A DNA stretch of 64,000 bases from Clostridium mediterraneense (lineage in GTDB: Bacteria > Bacillota > Clostridia > Clostridiales > Clostridiaceae). The stretch is taken from positions 50,185 to 114,184 of the forward strand of contig NZ_LT594782.1 in the NCBI RefSeq assembly GCF_900091705.1, read 5' to 3'. This document shows, one piece after another, positions 34,765 to 44,072 of this stretch. Each line of letters opens with the position of its first letter. The first letter of the stretch is position 1. The notes under the pieces are model-generated. The model was not told where the DNA came from, ran no database searches, and was given only the letters and a program-made list of their open reading frames with translations. A program made the position numbers and the translations under genes.

Positions 34765-35115
34765 ATGATAGATAAAATAAATAAAATAAAAATAGCATGG
34801 ACTATTCCTTTAACTTTTTTATTAATTATCATTTCATTAGCTATATTACATTTTAATAGTAATAATACATTTTTTCTTACAAGTGCAGCAGTATTAAGTA
34901 TCTTTATACTTCCAATCTGTATAGCTCTTAGTTCAATGAAATTAACTGGTAAATTAATAAAAAAGATTATGGAAAAAAAATCAATTCAAAACCTAACAGT
35001 TATACTTTTAACAGTAATGATAGCTTATATAGCATTTATGATTTGTTTTGCTATTTTCACTGCTGCTATACTATTTCTATTCCCAGATAACTCTCCATTC
35101 TTTATGATTTCATAA
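34765..35115 (+). CDS. Small integral membrane protein
   Basis: 116 residues with three or four hydrophobic segments (residues 10-27, 36-57, 77-104). GGGGGA before ATG and a strong terminator after. No family recognised. Confidence 0.6.
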   Translation: MIDKINKIKIAWTIPLTFLLIIISLAILHFNSNNTFFLTSAAVLSIFILPICIALSSMKLTGKLIKKIMEKKSIQNLTVILLTVMIAYIAFMICFAIFTAAILFLFPDNSPFFMIS

Positions 35116-35154
35116 AAAGAGGCCCATTTAAAATATAAATGGGCCTCTTTTTAT
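35113..35154. terminator. Bidirectional terminator
   Basis: 16-bp perfect stem AAAAAGAGGCCCATTT with its complement around AAAATAT; serves the convergent genes at 34765 and 35151. Confidence 0.9.
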
Positions 35155-35783
35155 AATATTGGTATTTGATATAAAAATTCTTCTAAATCATCTTGATCAA
35201 TTTTTCCTATATTATCAATAGCTTGTTTAAATTTATTTAAAGGAAGTAATGTATCTTCTAAAGATTCTTCTAAAATATCTAATTCTTCATTTGCCTTATA
35301 TCCTTCATAGATATCCCTAAAATATGTTTCTATACAATCTGAAAATTCTACTATTAAGAATACTTGATGTTCTTGATTATAAATATAATTAAGTTCTTCT
35401 GTTATTTCTACTAAGATTCTTATATCTAAATTTTCATTTTCTAAATCTTCTAATCTAGAATACATATTCTTATATAAATTTATTAATTTATCATTATTAT
35501 TTTCTAATTCTTTTATTGTTCTTATTGTTTCATTAAAATCTTTAGCTGTAAAAAATACATGCTCATCATCTGCTACTAAATTTGATATTGTTATAGATGG
35601 TAGTATAACAAGTTTTAAAAAACTTATTATTTCTTTAAAATTAGAAAAATTAAAATAGTTAAATAAAGCATCATCACTTTTTTGGTTTACTAAAAGTACC
35701 TTTAACATATCTTTATTTCTATCAAATCTTCTTGTTTGATCTTCTACAAGATAATTTGTCCAATATTTTAAATCATAATTCAT
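35151..35783 (-). CDS. Unknown helical protein, paralogue of the 63063 gene
   Basis: 210 residues, acidic and mostly helical, no membrane segment. It shares an architecture and motifs with the protein at 63063: F(L/I)K-x-VI(L/I)PSI(T/S)IS, then (F/I)TA(K/E)D at residue ~85, and a similar C-terminal region with LEE/LEA-x-(L/M)E. Function unknown. Directly follows the small membrane gene at 35799 on the same strand (15-base gap). Confidence 0.55.
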   Translation of the reverse strand: MNYDLKYWTNYLVEDQTRRFDRNKDMLKVLLVNQKSDDALFNYFNFSNFKEIISFLKLVILPSITISNLVADDEHVFFTAKDFNETIRTIKELENNNDKLINLYKNMYSRLEDLENENLDIRILVEITEELNYIYNQEHQVFLIVEFSDCIETYFRDIYEGYKANEELDILEESLEDTLLPLNKFKQAIDNIGKIDQDDLEEFLYQIPIL

Positions 35784-35798
35784 ATTAAATCTCCTGTT

Positions 35799-36080
35799 CT
35801 AATTCTTGAAAGTAATTATTACATCATTTATATTTCCAATTAAAATTATAAAATTTACAATAGGTAAAAGATGCATAACTATATTAAATGAAAAATTTTG
35901 TAACATATTATTATTATTAAATCCACTAAGTCTCATATTTAAAAATCTTTTAACAAAACTTGTATCACTTTGTTCTTCATTTATCCTATTTGCTGTTTGC
36001 TCTAAAAGTTTTTTAGCAATTCTTTTTTTAAACTCACGTTCCTCTTTTGAAGTTGCAAGAAATTTTGCTAGACTTGTCAC
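35799..36080 (-). CDS. Small membrane protein, start uncertain
   Basis: At least 93 residues from a GTG at 36080, but that GTG has no ribosome binding site. The open frame continues upstream to 36140 and would add IFIIESLIELYVIVTVLAL, a clear membrane segment. A perfect AGGAGG (36146-36151) sits eight bases before an in-frame ATA at 36137. The ATG at 36144 is out of frame and only one base from AGGAGG. So the gene may use a rare ATA/ATT start, or carry an early frameshift. The C-terminal segment (IVMHLLPIVNFIILIGNI) is also hydrophobic. Function unknown. Confidence 0.55.
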   Translation of the reverse strand: MTSLAKFLATSKEEREFKKRIAKKLLEQTANRINEEQSDTSFVKRFLNMRLSGFNNNNMLQNFSFNIVMHLLPIVNFIILIGNINDVIITFKN

Positions 36081-36406
36081 AAGAGCTAAGACTGTTACTA
36101 TAACGTATAATTCTATTAAACTCTCTATAATAAATATATGTCATTCCTCCTTTAGCCCTAAATTTATTTATTATTATAATATCACAAAACTCAATTTTTT
36201 TGTTTAAATATTAATATGTTATAAATATATATTAATATTTAAACAAAAGTTTGAAATTCATATAATTAGTTTTATCATATATCCATCTAGTTTATACTTT
36301 TTATTAACTTTATTTTTATGTAAATATGGTAATTACACTATTGAAAATAAAATTATTATCAGTCATACTTAATTTTGTATATTTATTTAATTATGGGGGA
36401 TTTAAT

Positions 36407-36610
36407 ATGAAAGCTACAGTAGATCAAGAAAGATGTTTTGGATGTGAATTCTGTGCAAGTACTTGTCCAGAAATATTTGAAATAAAAGAACTAAAATCAG
36501 ATATAGAAAAATCATTTGCTAAAGATTGTGAAATACCAAATGAACTTATTGATTTAGCATTTGATATAGAAAGTAATTGTCCAGCAGCTGCAATAATAAT
36601 TGAAAATTAA
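36407..36610 (+). CDS. [4Fe-4S] ferredoxin
   Basis: 67 residues from ATG at 36407 (GGGGGA upstream); an earlier in-frame ATG would add 27 hydrophobic residues without a ribosome site. Cys10, Cys13, Cys16 and Cys58-Pro are the canonical ligands of single-cluster ferredoxins (C-x2-C-x2-C ... CP), and ASTCPEIFE and CPAAAI are family hallmarks. Cys20 and Cys41 are additional. Small cytosolic electron carrier. Confidence 0.92.
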   Translation: MKATVDQERCFGCEFCASTCPEIFEIKELKSDIEKSFAKDCEIPNELIDLAFDIESNCPAAAIIIEN

Positions 36611-36640
36611 AATAAGCTACCTATAGGTAGCTTATTTTGC
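36609..36640. terminator. Bidirectional terminator
   Basis: AAAATAAGCTACC with GGTAGCTTATTTT around TATA, between ferredoxin and the convergent 36632 gene. Confidence 0.88.
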
Positions 36641-37567
36641 TTGTTGAACTGTTCTATAATTATAACTTCCCTTTGGAGACTCAGTTTTAAGACCATCTCC
36701 AGTAGATCTAAATACTATATGACCACATTCATCAGTTCTATAAACATCAATTTCTCTTTTTTCTAATCTTTCCATAACAACCTTAGCAGGATTAGCAAAT
36801 TTATTATCCTCACTAACAGTTATAACAGCATATTTAGGCTTTAAAATATCTAAAAATTCTTCAGTTGTACTACTAGATGAACCATGATGACCTATTTTAA
36901 GTAAATCAACTTTAACCATATCTTTAAGAATTCTTTTTTCAGTTAGCTTTTCTGCATCAGCTGCAAAAAGAATTTTATCATTATTATGTACATATAAAGT
37001 TACTAAAGACTCATCATTAGTATATGTACCTCCACTAGTATTAAAAATTTGCATATAAGAATCATCTGATAAAATTATTTTTCCACCCTCTACTGGCACA
37101 ACAGGAGTAAGACCTTTCTTAGTTAAAGCAGACCTAAAATCTTTATATGTTTTTATATCTGATTTACCACTTGATACAAAAACCTTTTTAACATTAAACT
37201 CTTTAACAATTTTATCAAGACTTCCTAAATGATCCTTATGATTATGAGTTGATATCAAATAATCTATATCTTCTACTCCCTCTTTTTTCAAATAAGTAGT
37301 TATCATATTTTCATCATTATTATCTGCACCATCTATTACTATAGTTTTATCACCCTTAATTAAAATTGAATCACTATTACCTGTATTAAGAAAATGTATC
37401 TCTGTTTCATCATTAATACTTAATTCCTTAGATACTGTTTTATCAATATTATTCACGATACCTCTTATAGAACTAGAATAATACTTAACACAAAGTATTA
37501 TAATAAGTAACACACTAATATCAATTAATATTAATTTCAAATATTGTCTTTTACCTCTTTTGTTCAC
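36632..37567 (-). CDS. ComEC/Rec2-related metallo-beta-lactamase-fold protein
   Basis: 311 residues. One N-terminal membrane segment (LILIDISVLLIIILCV), then a metallo-beta-lactamase fold with STHNHKDHLGSL (H-x-H-x-DH), LFAADAEK and KIGHHGSSSS, as in the C-terminal domain of ComEC. Lacks the ComEC channel domain, so it is the common secreted or membrane-tethered hydrolase form, probably a nuclease or phosphodiesterase. GAGGAA-type ribosome site. Confidence 0.85.
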   Translation of the reverse strand: MNKRGKRQYLKLILIDISVLLIIILCVKYYSSSIRGIVNNIDKTVSKELSINDETEIHFLNTGNSDSILIKGDKTIVIDGADNNDENMITTYLKKEGVEDIDYLISTHNHKDHLGSLDKIVKEFNVKKVFVSSGKSDIKTYKDFRSALTKKGLTPVVPVEGGKIILSDDSYMQIFNTSGGTYTNDESLVTLYVHNNDKILFAADAEKLTEKRILKDMVKVDLLKIGHHGSSSSTTEEFLDILKPKYAVITVSEDNKFANPAKVVMERLEKREIDVYRTDECGHIVFRSTGDGLKTESPKGSYNYRTVQQAK

Positions 37568-37652
37568 ACCAATTCCTCCTTAGTGTACCCCTCCCCAAAA
37601 AGAATAAAAATATATCAATATTATTAATACTTATTATATACAATTTTCCAAT

Positions 37653-38570
37653 TTATATTTGAATTTTTTCTATTTTATATCCTTTTTTCTCTAAAATATC
37701 TAAAACCCCATCTTCCCCAATAAAATCCTCATATGGTAAGGATATTGCTGTATGACTATTCTTATCTATACTTTTTTCGATTCTATTAACAATATTATTA
37801 TTACTTTCAACTCTAATATCATTATAAAATTTATTGTTTTGTATTTTATCTTTAATAATACCTTCCATATAATTTGTATTACCTGATTTGTAAGAATCTA
37901 TTTTTTGTTTATATACATCTATATATTTTTCTCTATCTCCTTTATTATAAGAAGCAATAAAAGACTTAAAATTATCTAGATTATATATCTTTTTAAGATT
38001 CTCCATTTGTTCTTTAACACCATTAAGACTTTGTACCTCTTTATCTTTAGCCTTAAACTCATCAGCAAGCTTTACATCAAGACCTACTCCATTTAACTTC
38101 ATAATTTCATTTTTAGCTTCCTCAAGTCTAAGTAGAATACCAAAAGCAGACCTTGCTTTATAATCTTCATATCTTAATCCATAATCAAGCATTATATGCT
38201 CTAACTTTTCTATTTCTTCTTTATTTAAAAAATCATCTAAAGTTCCTTGTTTCAAGAATATTAAATCCTTAAACTCTTTTTCAAATTCTCCTCTTACATT
38301 AATATCTGTAAGATCAATTTCAGTAATTAAATTATCTGAAGTTTTTATTATATTCTTCAACTCTTTATTCATAAAATTAATATGTTTATTAGAATTTTCT
38401 AAACTTCCTATTAAATTTAAACTTACATCGTCTTTAGTTGCTTTCCATAAATATCCCTTTGTAGCTTCACTTGTATTGTCATTTAAACTGCATGAGGCAA
38501 AAAATCCAGATACTAAAATAACCGTTCCAATACTTAAAGCTTTTTTAAAATTCCCTTTTAATAAATCCAT
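37653..38570 (-). CDS. TraB/GumN family lipoprotein
   Basis: 305 residues from ATG at 38570 (GGGAGAGA upstream); an in-frame GTG 15 bases earlier overlaps that site. Signal peptide with lipobox SGFFASC. TraB/GumN features: LWKATKDDVSLNLIGSL at the start, GLDVKLADEFKAKDKEVQSL in the middle, and a C-terminal LPYEDFIGEDGVLDILEKKGY corresponding to the usual G-x-x-HL-x-G motif with histidine replaced. The Gly-x-His motif after strand 1 reads IGSLEN, so the expected His is also missing; catalytic activity is doubtful. Confidence 0.75.
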   Translation of the reverse strand: MDLLKGNFKKALSIGTVILVSGFFASCSLNDNTSEATKGYLWKATKDDVSLNLIGSLENSNKHINFMNKELKNIIKTSDNLITEIDLTDINVRGEFEKEFKDLIFLKQGTLDDFLNKEEIEKLEHIMLDYGLRYEDYKARSAFGILLRLEEAKNEIMKLNGVGLDVKLADEFKAKDKEVQSLNGVKEQMENLKKIYNLDNFKSFIASYNKGDREKYIDVYKQKIDSYKSGNTNYMEGIIKDKIQNNKFYNDIRVESNNNIVNRIEKSIDKNSHTAISLPYEDFIGEDGVLDILEKKGYKIEKIQI

Positions 38571-38695
38571 AGTTCTCTCCCTCACTTTAAATATATATTC
38601 TATATTAAATTTATTATAGGCTCTTATTTTTCAAATATCAACCAAATATGTATAATAAATAAATTATTTTCAATTTATACAAAATTATTTAAAAA

Positions 38696-38729
38696 ATAAA
38701 AAAGGCTTAAAATTTTAAGCCTTTTTTAA
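38696..38729 (-). terminator. Terminator of the DedA gene
   Basis: Perfect 30-base palindrome of AAAAAAGGCTTAAAA and its complement centred at 38712, with T-run on the minus strand. Confidence 0.85.
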
Positions 38730-38739
38730 AACAAATATT

Positions 38740-39342
38740 TTACTTCTTTCTAAATTTTTTCACTATGTAAACTATAACTACAATAACTGTTATAGCTATA
38801 ACAGCATCAGTATACCTTCCTAAAATAGTATTTATAAGAGCTAAGTTATGCCCTATATAATATCCAAGTAATATTAAGATTAAATTCCATATAAGGATAC
38901 CAATTGTTGAGTAAATGACAAATGGTATTATTTTTATTTTTTCTGCACCAGCAAGAAGTGATACATAAGTTCTTACAACTGGCATTAATCTAGCTACTAG
39001 GACACTTTCTTTGCCGTATTTTCCAAACCATCCTGCTAACTTATCTAAATATACTTCAGTACTTGGAAATTTTCTCTTTACTGTTTCTATTAGTGCTCCA
39101 CCACCAAAATATCCTATATAGTAACATATTAATGATCCTAAAAGTGCTGCTAATGTACTTACTACAATTATTCCTATCATTGAAATATGTCCTTCTGCTA
39201 CACTTATTCCAAAGAAAGGTAAAATAAGTTCACTTGGTATTGGGATGGATGCATATTCTATTAACATAAAGAAGAATATACCAATATAGCCCATATGTAT
39301 TGCAATATGGCTTAAAGAAGTAATTATTGTATCCATATTCAT
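38740..39342 (-). CDS. DedA/VTT-family membrane protein
   Basis: 200 residues with the DedA pattern: FFFMLIEYASIPIPSELILPF, then GSLICYYIGYFGG, KYGKESVLVARLMPVVRTYVSLLAG (the essential Arg/Pro region) and membrane ends. DedA proteins recycle undecaprenyl phosphate or other lipids across the membrane. AGGAGG before ATG; single gene. Confidence 0.9.
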   Translation of the reverse strand: MNMDTIITSLSHIAIHMGYIGIFFFMLIEYASIPIPSELILPFFGISVAEGHISMIGIIVVSTLAALLGSLICYYIGYFGGGALIETVKRKFPSTEVYLDKLAGWFGKYGKESVLVARLMPVVRTYVSLLAGAEKIKIIPFVIYSTIGILIWNLILILLGYYIGHNLALINTILGRYTDAVIAITVIVVIVYIVKKFRKK

Positions 39343-39693
39343 TTTAAAATTCCTCCTAAAGGTTTCATCTCTAGTTAATCATCTGTTCATTTTGTTAAAA
39401 ATTCATTAATTTTTATTATACTAGTTTTCCAACTATTTTTCCAACATATTTTTAATAAATTTCTTATATTTTTTAAAATTTTTAATTATTATTATAAGAA
39501 TTTTTATAGAACTTTTAAATTCAATAAAATTGGTTACTTTATTTGTATAAACTTTAAAAATAATACTTAAAAAGGATAAAATGTGTATAAAATTAAAATA
39601 TTGTTTATAAAGTGTAACTTTTCTCCTCATATTTTATGTATAATATTTAATGGAATGATTATTCCTAAGTATAATATGTATGGGAGTTTTATA
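39343..39693. other. Intergenic, no gene seen
   Basis: 351 bases of AT-rich sequence between divergent genes. TATAAT near 39640 may serve the 39694 gene. No other structure recognised. Confidence 0.5.
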
Positions 39694-39930
39694 ATGAGTA
39701 GACAAGCAGTAGAAAAATACATATATGATGATGAAGAAATTTATAACATAAAAGAAACTAATAATAGAAAATTAATGAGAAAAAAAGCCCTTGCAAGAAA
39801 AAGAAAACTGGAAAAACAAAAAAAAATGCTTTTTAGAAAAAAACTTACTTTATCAATTATGACTATTTTTGTACTTTTCGGTTCACTTAGTCTAGCATTA
39901 GGTGATTTTATGGCTAGCGGTAAGCTTTAA
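39694..39930 (+). CDS. Small basic single-span membrane protein
   Basis: 78 residues from ATG at 39694 (GGGAG upstream). The in-frame upstream extension has no ribosome site. A very basic stretch (residues 25-48, many K/R) is followed by one membrane segment (LTLSIMTIFVLFGSLSLALG). The topology is that of small division or envelope regulators such as YneA, but the outside part is only ~9 residues, with no LysM. Function unknown. Confidence 0.6.
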   Translation: MSRQAVEKYIYDDEEIYNIKETNNRKLMRKKALARKRKLEKQKKMLFRKKLTLSIMTIFVLFGSLSLALGDFMASGKL

Positions 39931-39949
39931 CTAATTATATTTTTCAATA

Positions 39950-39990
39950 ATAAAAGAACTAAAATAATTAAATTTTAGTTCTTTTTATTT
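39950..39990. terminator. Bidirectional terminator
   Basis: AAAAGAACTAAAATAATT pairs with AATTTTAGTTCTTTT; convergent genes at 39694 and 39991. Confidence 0.85.
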
Positions 39991-41163
39991 CTAGTTAATA
40001 TTTTCCTTACATATTTCTATATCTGAAATAATTTCACTATTATCTTTATTCAATGATAAAGCTTTTTCTAAGTAAATAAGTGCTTTTTCATACTTCTCAT
40101 ACTCCATATAAAAATTACCTATTAAGCAATATATAAACCAATTATTTGAATCTATCTCTAAGATATCTAAATAATCTTTCTCTGCACTTTCAAAATCATT
40201 TAAAGCCCTATATATAACAGCTCTTTTTTGATAATACTCAACATTAAGTGGCTCCATCTCTATTGCTTTATTAATATATTCTAAAGCTTTTTCACAATTA
40301 TCTTTCATAAGATTACATTGTGAAAGCTTTACATAAGCCATAGAATGTTTAGTTTTAAGTTCAATAATATCCTTTAAGATCTTTTCTGCTTCATTAATTC
40401 TTACTTCCTGAAGTAAAAAGTCTACTAAAGTATAATGTGCTATATAAAAACTAGGATTAATCTCTATTATTTTTTTACATTCTTCTATAGCCTTATCTGT
40501 TTGCATTAAAAGATTGTAGATTACAGCTCTATTTAATCTATAACTAACTTCTTTTTCATCAAGCTCTATAGCTCTTGTTATATATTCTAATGCCTTATTA
40601 AAATCTGCTCTTAAAAGATAACATGATGAAATACCTGCAATTAAATTATGGTCAGTATCTTCTATTTCTAACGCCTTCTCAAAGTATGTTAAAGCCTCAG
40701 TTATATCTCCTTCTTGTAATAATATAAAAGCTAAACCTTTTAAGGTTTTAAAATTTTTCTTATTAAGCTCATAACTAAGTAAATAATTGTTTATAGCTTC
40801 CTTATTATCATTTAATTCCTCATAGCAATCAGCTCTTAATTGATAATATTCATAAGCGTCCTTATTTATTTCTATAGCCTTTTCTATATAATAAATACTC
40901 TCTTCTATATCTAAAGTAAGAAATTTTCCATAAGCTTTATAATATAAAAATATATCCTCATTATTTAAATAATCTTCATATTCACTACATAAAGCTAAGA
41001 TTTCATTTCCACTTTTTATAGCTCTATCTTTTGCATAATCCCCTATATATAATTCTATATTTTCTAAAAAATTTTCTAAAGTTTTGTTTTCATCATTAGA
41101 AATTTCATTTATTGGTTTATTTTTCTTATCTATTTCATTAAATAATTCTTCAATATCAAACAT
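39991..41163 (-). CDS. Tetratricopeptide-repeat protein
   Basis: 390 residues, nearly all TPR units of ~34 residues (for example AITYFEKALEIEDTDHNL-like, ALEYITRAIELDEKEVSYRL, ALEYINKAIEMEPLNVEYYQ), about nine from residue 75 to the end. No signal peptide or membrane segment; a cytosolic protein-protein interaction scaffold. Partner unknown. AAGGAGCA before ATG. Confidence 0.88.
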   Translation of the reverse strand: MFDIEELFNEIDKKNKPINEISNDENKTLENFLENIELYIGDYAKDRAIKSGNEILALCSEYEDYLNNEDIFLYYKAYGKFLTLDIEESIYYIEKAIEINKDAYEYYQLRADCYEELNDNKEAINNYLLSYELNKKNFKTLKGLAFILLQEGDITEALTYFEKALEIEDTDHNLIAGISSCYLLRADFNKALEYITRAIELDEKEVSYRLNRAVIYNLLMQTDKAIEECKKIIEINPSFYIAHYTLVDFLLQEVRINEAEKILKDIIELKTKHSMAYVKLSQCNLMKDNCEKALEYINKAIEMEPLNVEYYQKRAVIYRALNDFESAEKDYLDILEIDSNNWFIYCLIGNFYMEYEKYEKALIYLEKALSLNKDNSEIISDIEICKENIN

Positions 41164-41303
41164 AGGCTGCTCCTTAAATTTTTCTTTTGACTATATATAT
41201 TGTTATACACCTAATTTATATTAATATCAATTTTTACATTATATATTATTTTATTTTTTGGGCAAACTATCCTTATTAATTAAGTTTTAAAGGAGGTTTT
41301 GTA

Positions 41304-42443
41304 GTGAATTATAAAAAAACTATTCCACTTATATTAGCTCTTACATTTTGTCTTAGTTTTATACCTAAAAACTATAAAGCAAATGCTATAGGTAATTTTC
41401 TAGTTAGTGTAGAATTTATAGAAAATGAGAAATTAGATACTGAACTATATAGTAGATTAGAGCCAATGTTAACAAAATTATTTGCAGAAAGAAATAATGC
41501 ATTATTATCCCTTAATGATGAGTCTCTTAAGCAATTTTATAACCTTAAGCAAAAAGCAAGTCTTTGGGCATTTGAAAATGAGGCAAAGAAAATAAAATAT
41601 TTAAATAATTGGTGTGAAAAACAAGGAGTAACTTTTACAGATATTAAATCTAAAGTTAAAGTTAAAAATGTAAAAAAGAAAGATAAAGAAACCTTTACTG
41701 CTGCTGTTATTCTCTCCACAGAATTTCACTATGCATATACAGCTGATGAAAAACAGGAAGATAATATGTTTAGACTTGGGACATATCACTACATAAGTTT
41801 AAAAGAAGATGGTGATCATTTTATTATCGTAAAGGAATGGTATACTGACCCATTTGCAGATTCTCTTGATCTTAATAATATTAAATCTACTGAAATTCAA
41901 GATTATATAAATTCAAGAACTAAACCTACTATTAAATTAAATGAAAGATTACAAAAAGCAATGGACTATGCACATAATTTCTGCGGAGCTGCTGCTGATG
42001 ATGAAGTAGGATTCAGTTATAATCCTAAATATACTGATTTTAACCCTGCTGGTGGTGACTGTGCTAATTTTGCTTCACAAATTTTATACGAAGGTGGAGG
42101 ATTTAAGAAAAACGGTACCTGGAATTATTCAGATGGTTCTGGAAGTGTAGCATGGGTTAATGCTCAAGGATTTAAAAATTATATGATTCAAAGTGGTAGG
42201 GCTTCATTAGTAGCTAAAGGAAACTATTCTAAAATATATAAAGCAGCTTATAATTTAAGACCAGGAGATTTTGTTGCTTATGAAAAAAAAGGAAGAATAA
42301 CCCATATATCTACTGTAACAGGTCTTGATTCTAAAGGTTATCCTTTAGTTACCTGTCACAATACAGATAGACTTCTAGTACCTTATGATCTTGGATGGAG
42401 TAACCCTAATATAACATTCCATCTTGTCCATGTTCACTATTAA
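41304..42443 (+). CDS. Secreted Amidase_6-domain protein
   Basis: 379 residues from a GTG with AAAGGAGG upstream. Signal peptide to about residue 25. Residues ~220-379 form the putative amidase domain (Amidase_6): YAHNFCG, then GGDCANFASQILY with probable nucleophile Cys253, GDFVAYEK and HISTVTG with His334. The ~190-residue N-terminal part is extracellular and of unknown fold. An NlpC/P60-related papain-like activity on peptidoglycan or peptide is likely. Confidence 0.82.
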   Translation: MNYKKTIPLILALTFCLSFIPKNYKANAIGNFLVSVEFIENEKLDTELYSRLEPMLTKLFAERNNALLSLNDESLKQFYNLKQKASLWAFENEAKKIKYLNNWCEKQGVTFTDIKSKVKVKNVKKKDKETFTAAVILSTEFHYAYTADEKQEDNMFRLGTYHYISLKEDGDHFIIVKEWYTDPFADSLDLNNIKSTEIQDYINSRTKPTIKLNERLQKAMDYAHNFCGAAADDEVGFSYNPKYTDFNPAGGDCANFASQILYEGGGFKKNGTWNYSDGSGSVAWVNAQGFKNYMIQSGRASLVAKGNYSKIYKAAYNLRPGDFVAYEKKGRITHISTVTGLDSKGYPLVTCHNTDRLLVPYDLGWSNPNITFHLVHVHY

Positions 42444-42453
42444 AATTTAGACA

Positions 42454-42497
42454 AAATAAACTATATTATCTTTGATGATAATATAGTTTATTTTTTA
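42454..42497 (+). terminator. Terminator of the Amidase_6 gene
   Basis: 17-bp perfect stem AAATAAACTATATTATC with its complement around TTTGAT, then TTTT. Confidence 0.88.
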
Positions 42498-42621
42498 AGT
42501 ATCCATATTTTATTAAATAATTCACTTAATTGTAATAATATTTATTTATCTAAATGTTAACATAATGTTTATAGATTTTAATTTTAAGGATATAAAAAAG
42601 TAAATCTTAGGAGGATTACAC

Positions 42622-43218
42622 ATGAAAAAGGTATTTTTAGTAGTTTTATTAGGTATAATTATTGGTGCTGTTATAGCAGGTGGTACTGTAGCTCTTACTG
42701 GTAAAACTGCACTTGCAAGCACAAAAAATAATATAACTACTATTCCAGCTGGATTAATTAGTGAATTAGATGCCAAATCCATAATGTTAAATAAAGTCCC
42801 TGGTGGAAGTCTTATAGAGTTTAAGTTTAATAGTGGCACAGCTCCATCTTATGAAGGTAAAATTGTAAATCAAAATATTGAATATACTATAAATTTAAAT
42901 GCTAAAAATGGTGATATTATAAACATTGAAAAAGGTAAAGCTCCTAGTGATACTTCAACAATAAGTATAAATGCTAATATAATAGCTGAAAATAACTTCA
43001 TACAACCTGAAAAAGCTAGAACTATTGCTTTAAACAAAGTTCCAGGTGGACAACTTATAGGTTTTTCATTAGATTATACTGCAACAACACCTGAATATGA
43101 TACTATTGTAATAAAAAATAATATTAAACACTACATATGCATAAATGCAAATAATGGTGATATATTAAGCGATAAAGAAATGACTAATTCTACTACTCAA
43201 AATCAAAATAATAATTAA
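42622..43218 (+). CDS. Exported protein with two PepSY-like domains
   Basis: 198 residues. N-terminal membrane or signal segment (VFLVVLLGIIIGAVIAGGTVAL). Two repeats follow: DAKSIMLNKVPGGSLIEFKF ... INLNAKNGDI and KARTIALNKVPGGQLIGFSL ... ICINANNGDI, each a PepSY domain. PepSY domains often inhibit peptidases or bind envelope proteins. AGGAGG before ATG. The final segment is Asn/Gln-rich. Confidence 0.82.
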   Translation: MKKVFLVVLLGIIIGAVIAGGTVALTGKTALASTKNNITTIPAGLISELDAKSIMLNKVPGGSLIEFKFNSGTAPSYEGKIVNQNIEYTINLNAKNGDIINIEKGKAPSDTSTISINANIIAENNFIQPEKARTIALNKVPGGQLIGFSLDYTATTPEYDTIVIKNNIKHYICINANNGDILSDKEMTNSTTQNQNNN

Positions 43219-43400
43219 AAAGTATATTTTATTAAAACTTAGATAGATATCTAATATTAGATATCTATTTTTTTATTTTTAAATAATAAATTACTCTTTT
43301 AATTTTTTTATATTATAAATTATTAATATATTAACACAATTTAACTGATATCTTATACTATAAATGTAAGCAATTCATTACATTGTTAAGGGGTAATACT

Positions 43401-43605
43401 TTGATACAAAAGCTAATTAAAGTATTGAGAGCAGATCATGATTGGACATAAGCTGATTTAGCTAAAAAGGTAGGTATTTCCCGTCAAGCAGTTATATTAA
43501 TTGAAAAATATAAATATACTCCTTTATTAGAATTAGCTTTTAGAATTACAAAAGCTTTGAATTAATAAAGTTTTTAATTATAAGGATGGTGAAAACAATG
43601 AATGA
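43401..43605 (+). pseudogene. XRE-family regulator inactivated by nonsense mutation and frameshift
   Basis: Reading from TTG at 43401 (AAGGGG upstream) gives IQKLIKVLRADHDWT, then TAA at 43449, then ADLAKKVGISRQAVILIEKY, a clear helix-turn-helix. In relatives the residue at the stop is Gln (CAA to TAA is a single change). After ITKALN two more stops follow, and the expected end VFNYKDGENNE appears in the +1 frame, finishing at 43605. The gene overlaps the next one as intact XRE/membrane-protein pairs do. Two independent lesions argue against sequencing error, though reads would settle it. Confidence 0.75.
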
Positions 43606-43921
43606 ACAAATTATTCTTTTACTCTCTCTTATTTTAGGCACTGGTATTACTCTTTTTCTTTATTTATGGAAATCTAAAAAGGAGCTATCTTATAAAGCAG
43701 ATGAACGTTGGCAATTAATCCAAAATAAAGCACTTATTACAGCAAACTATTCAAACTATCTCTTAATAATACTTTTAGCAATTGGGCAAATAATATCAGT
43801 CTCTTCTGATATTCAAATAAGCTTTACCTTAAATAGAATTTTAACTTATGGAATATTATTTATTACTTTGCGTAATGCACTAGAATTAATTGCACTAAAA
43901 TCCCTTGATAAACAAATATAA
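43598..43921 (+). CDS. Small membrane protein paired with an XRE regulator
   Basis: 107 residues from ATG at 43598 (AAGGATGGTG upstream), rather than the upstream GTG. Three membrane segments: residues 4-22, about 51-69 and 83-99. A charged loop KADERWQLIQNKA follows the first, typical of membrane proteins encoded beside small XRE regulators in Firmicutes. Its upstream regulator is broken, so expression may now be unregulated. Function unknown. Confidence 0.65.
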   Translation: MNEQIILLLSLILGTGITLFLYLWKSKKELSYKADERWQLIQNKALITANYSNYLLIILLAIGQIISVSSDIQISFTLNRILTYGILFITLRNALELIALKSLDKQI

Positions 43922-43953
43922 TTATTAGAAATAAATAGACTACACTTATTTAT

Positions 43954-44004
43954 AAAAAAGACATAATATTTGAGAAAAATATACTCAGATATTATGTCTT
44001 TTAA
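43954..44004 (+). terminator. Terminator of the 43598 gene
   Basis: AAAAAGACATAATAT-TGAG pairs with CTCA-ATATTATGTCTTTT; T-run follows. Confidence 0.8.
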
Positions 44005-44072
44005 TTCTATATCATTCCAAATATTAACAATAATATATTATTGTCTATTACTAATACCAAATATCTTTTTTA

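Noticed and set aside
37653..38570. TraB/GumN protein as an active metalloprotease
   Set aside because: The two expected histidine motifs appear to be lost, so I did not claim activity.
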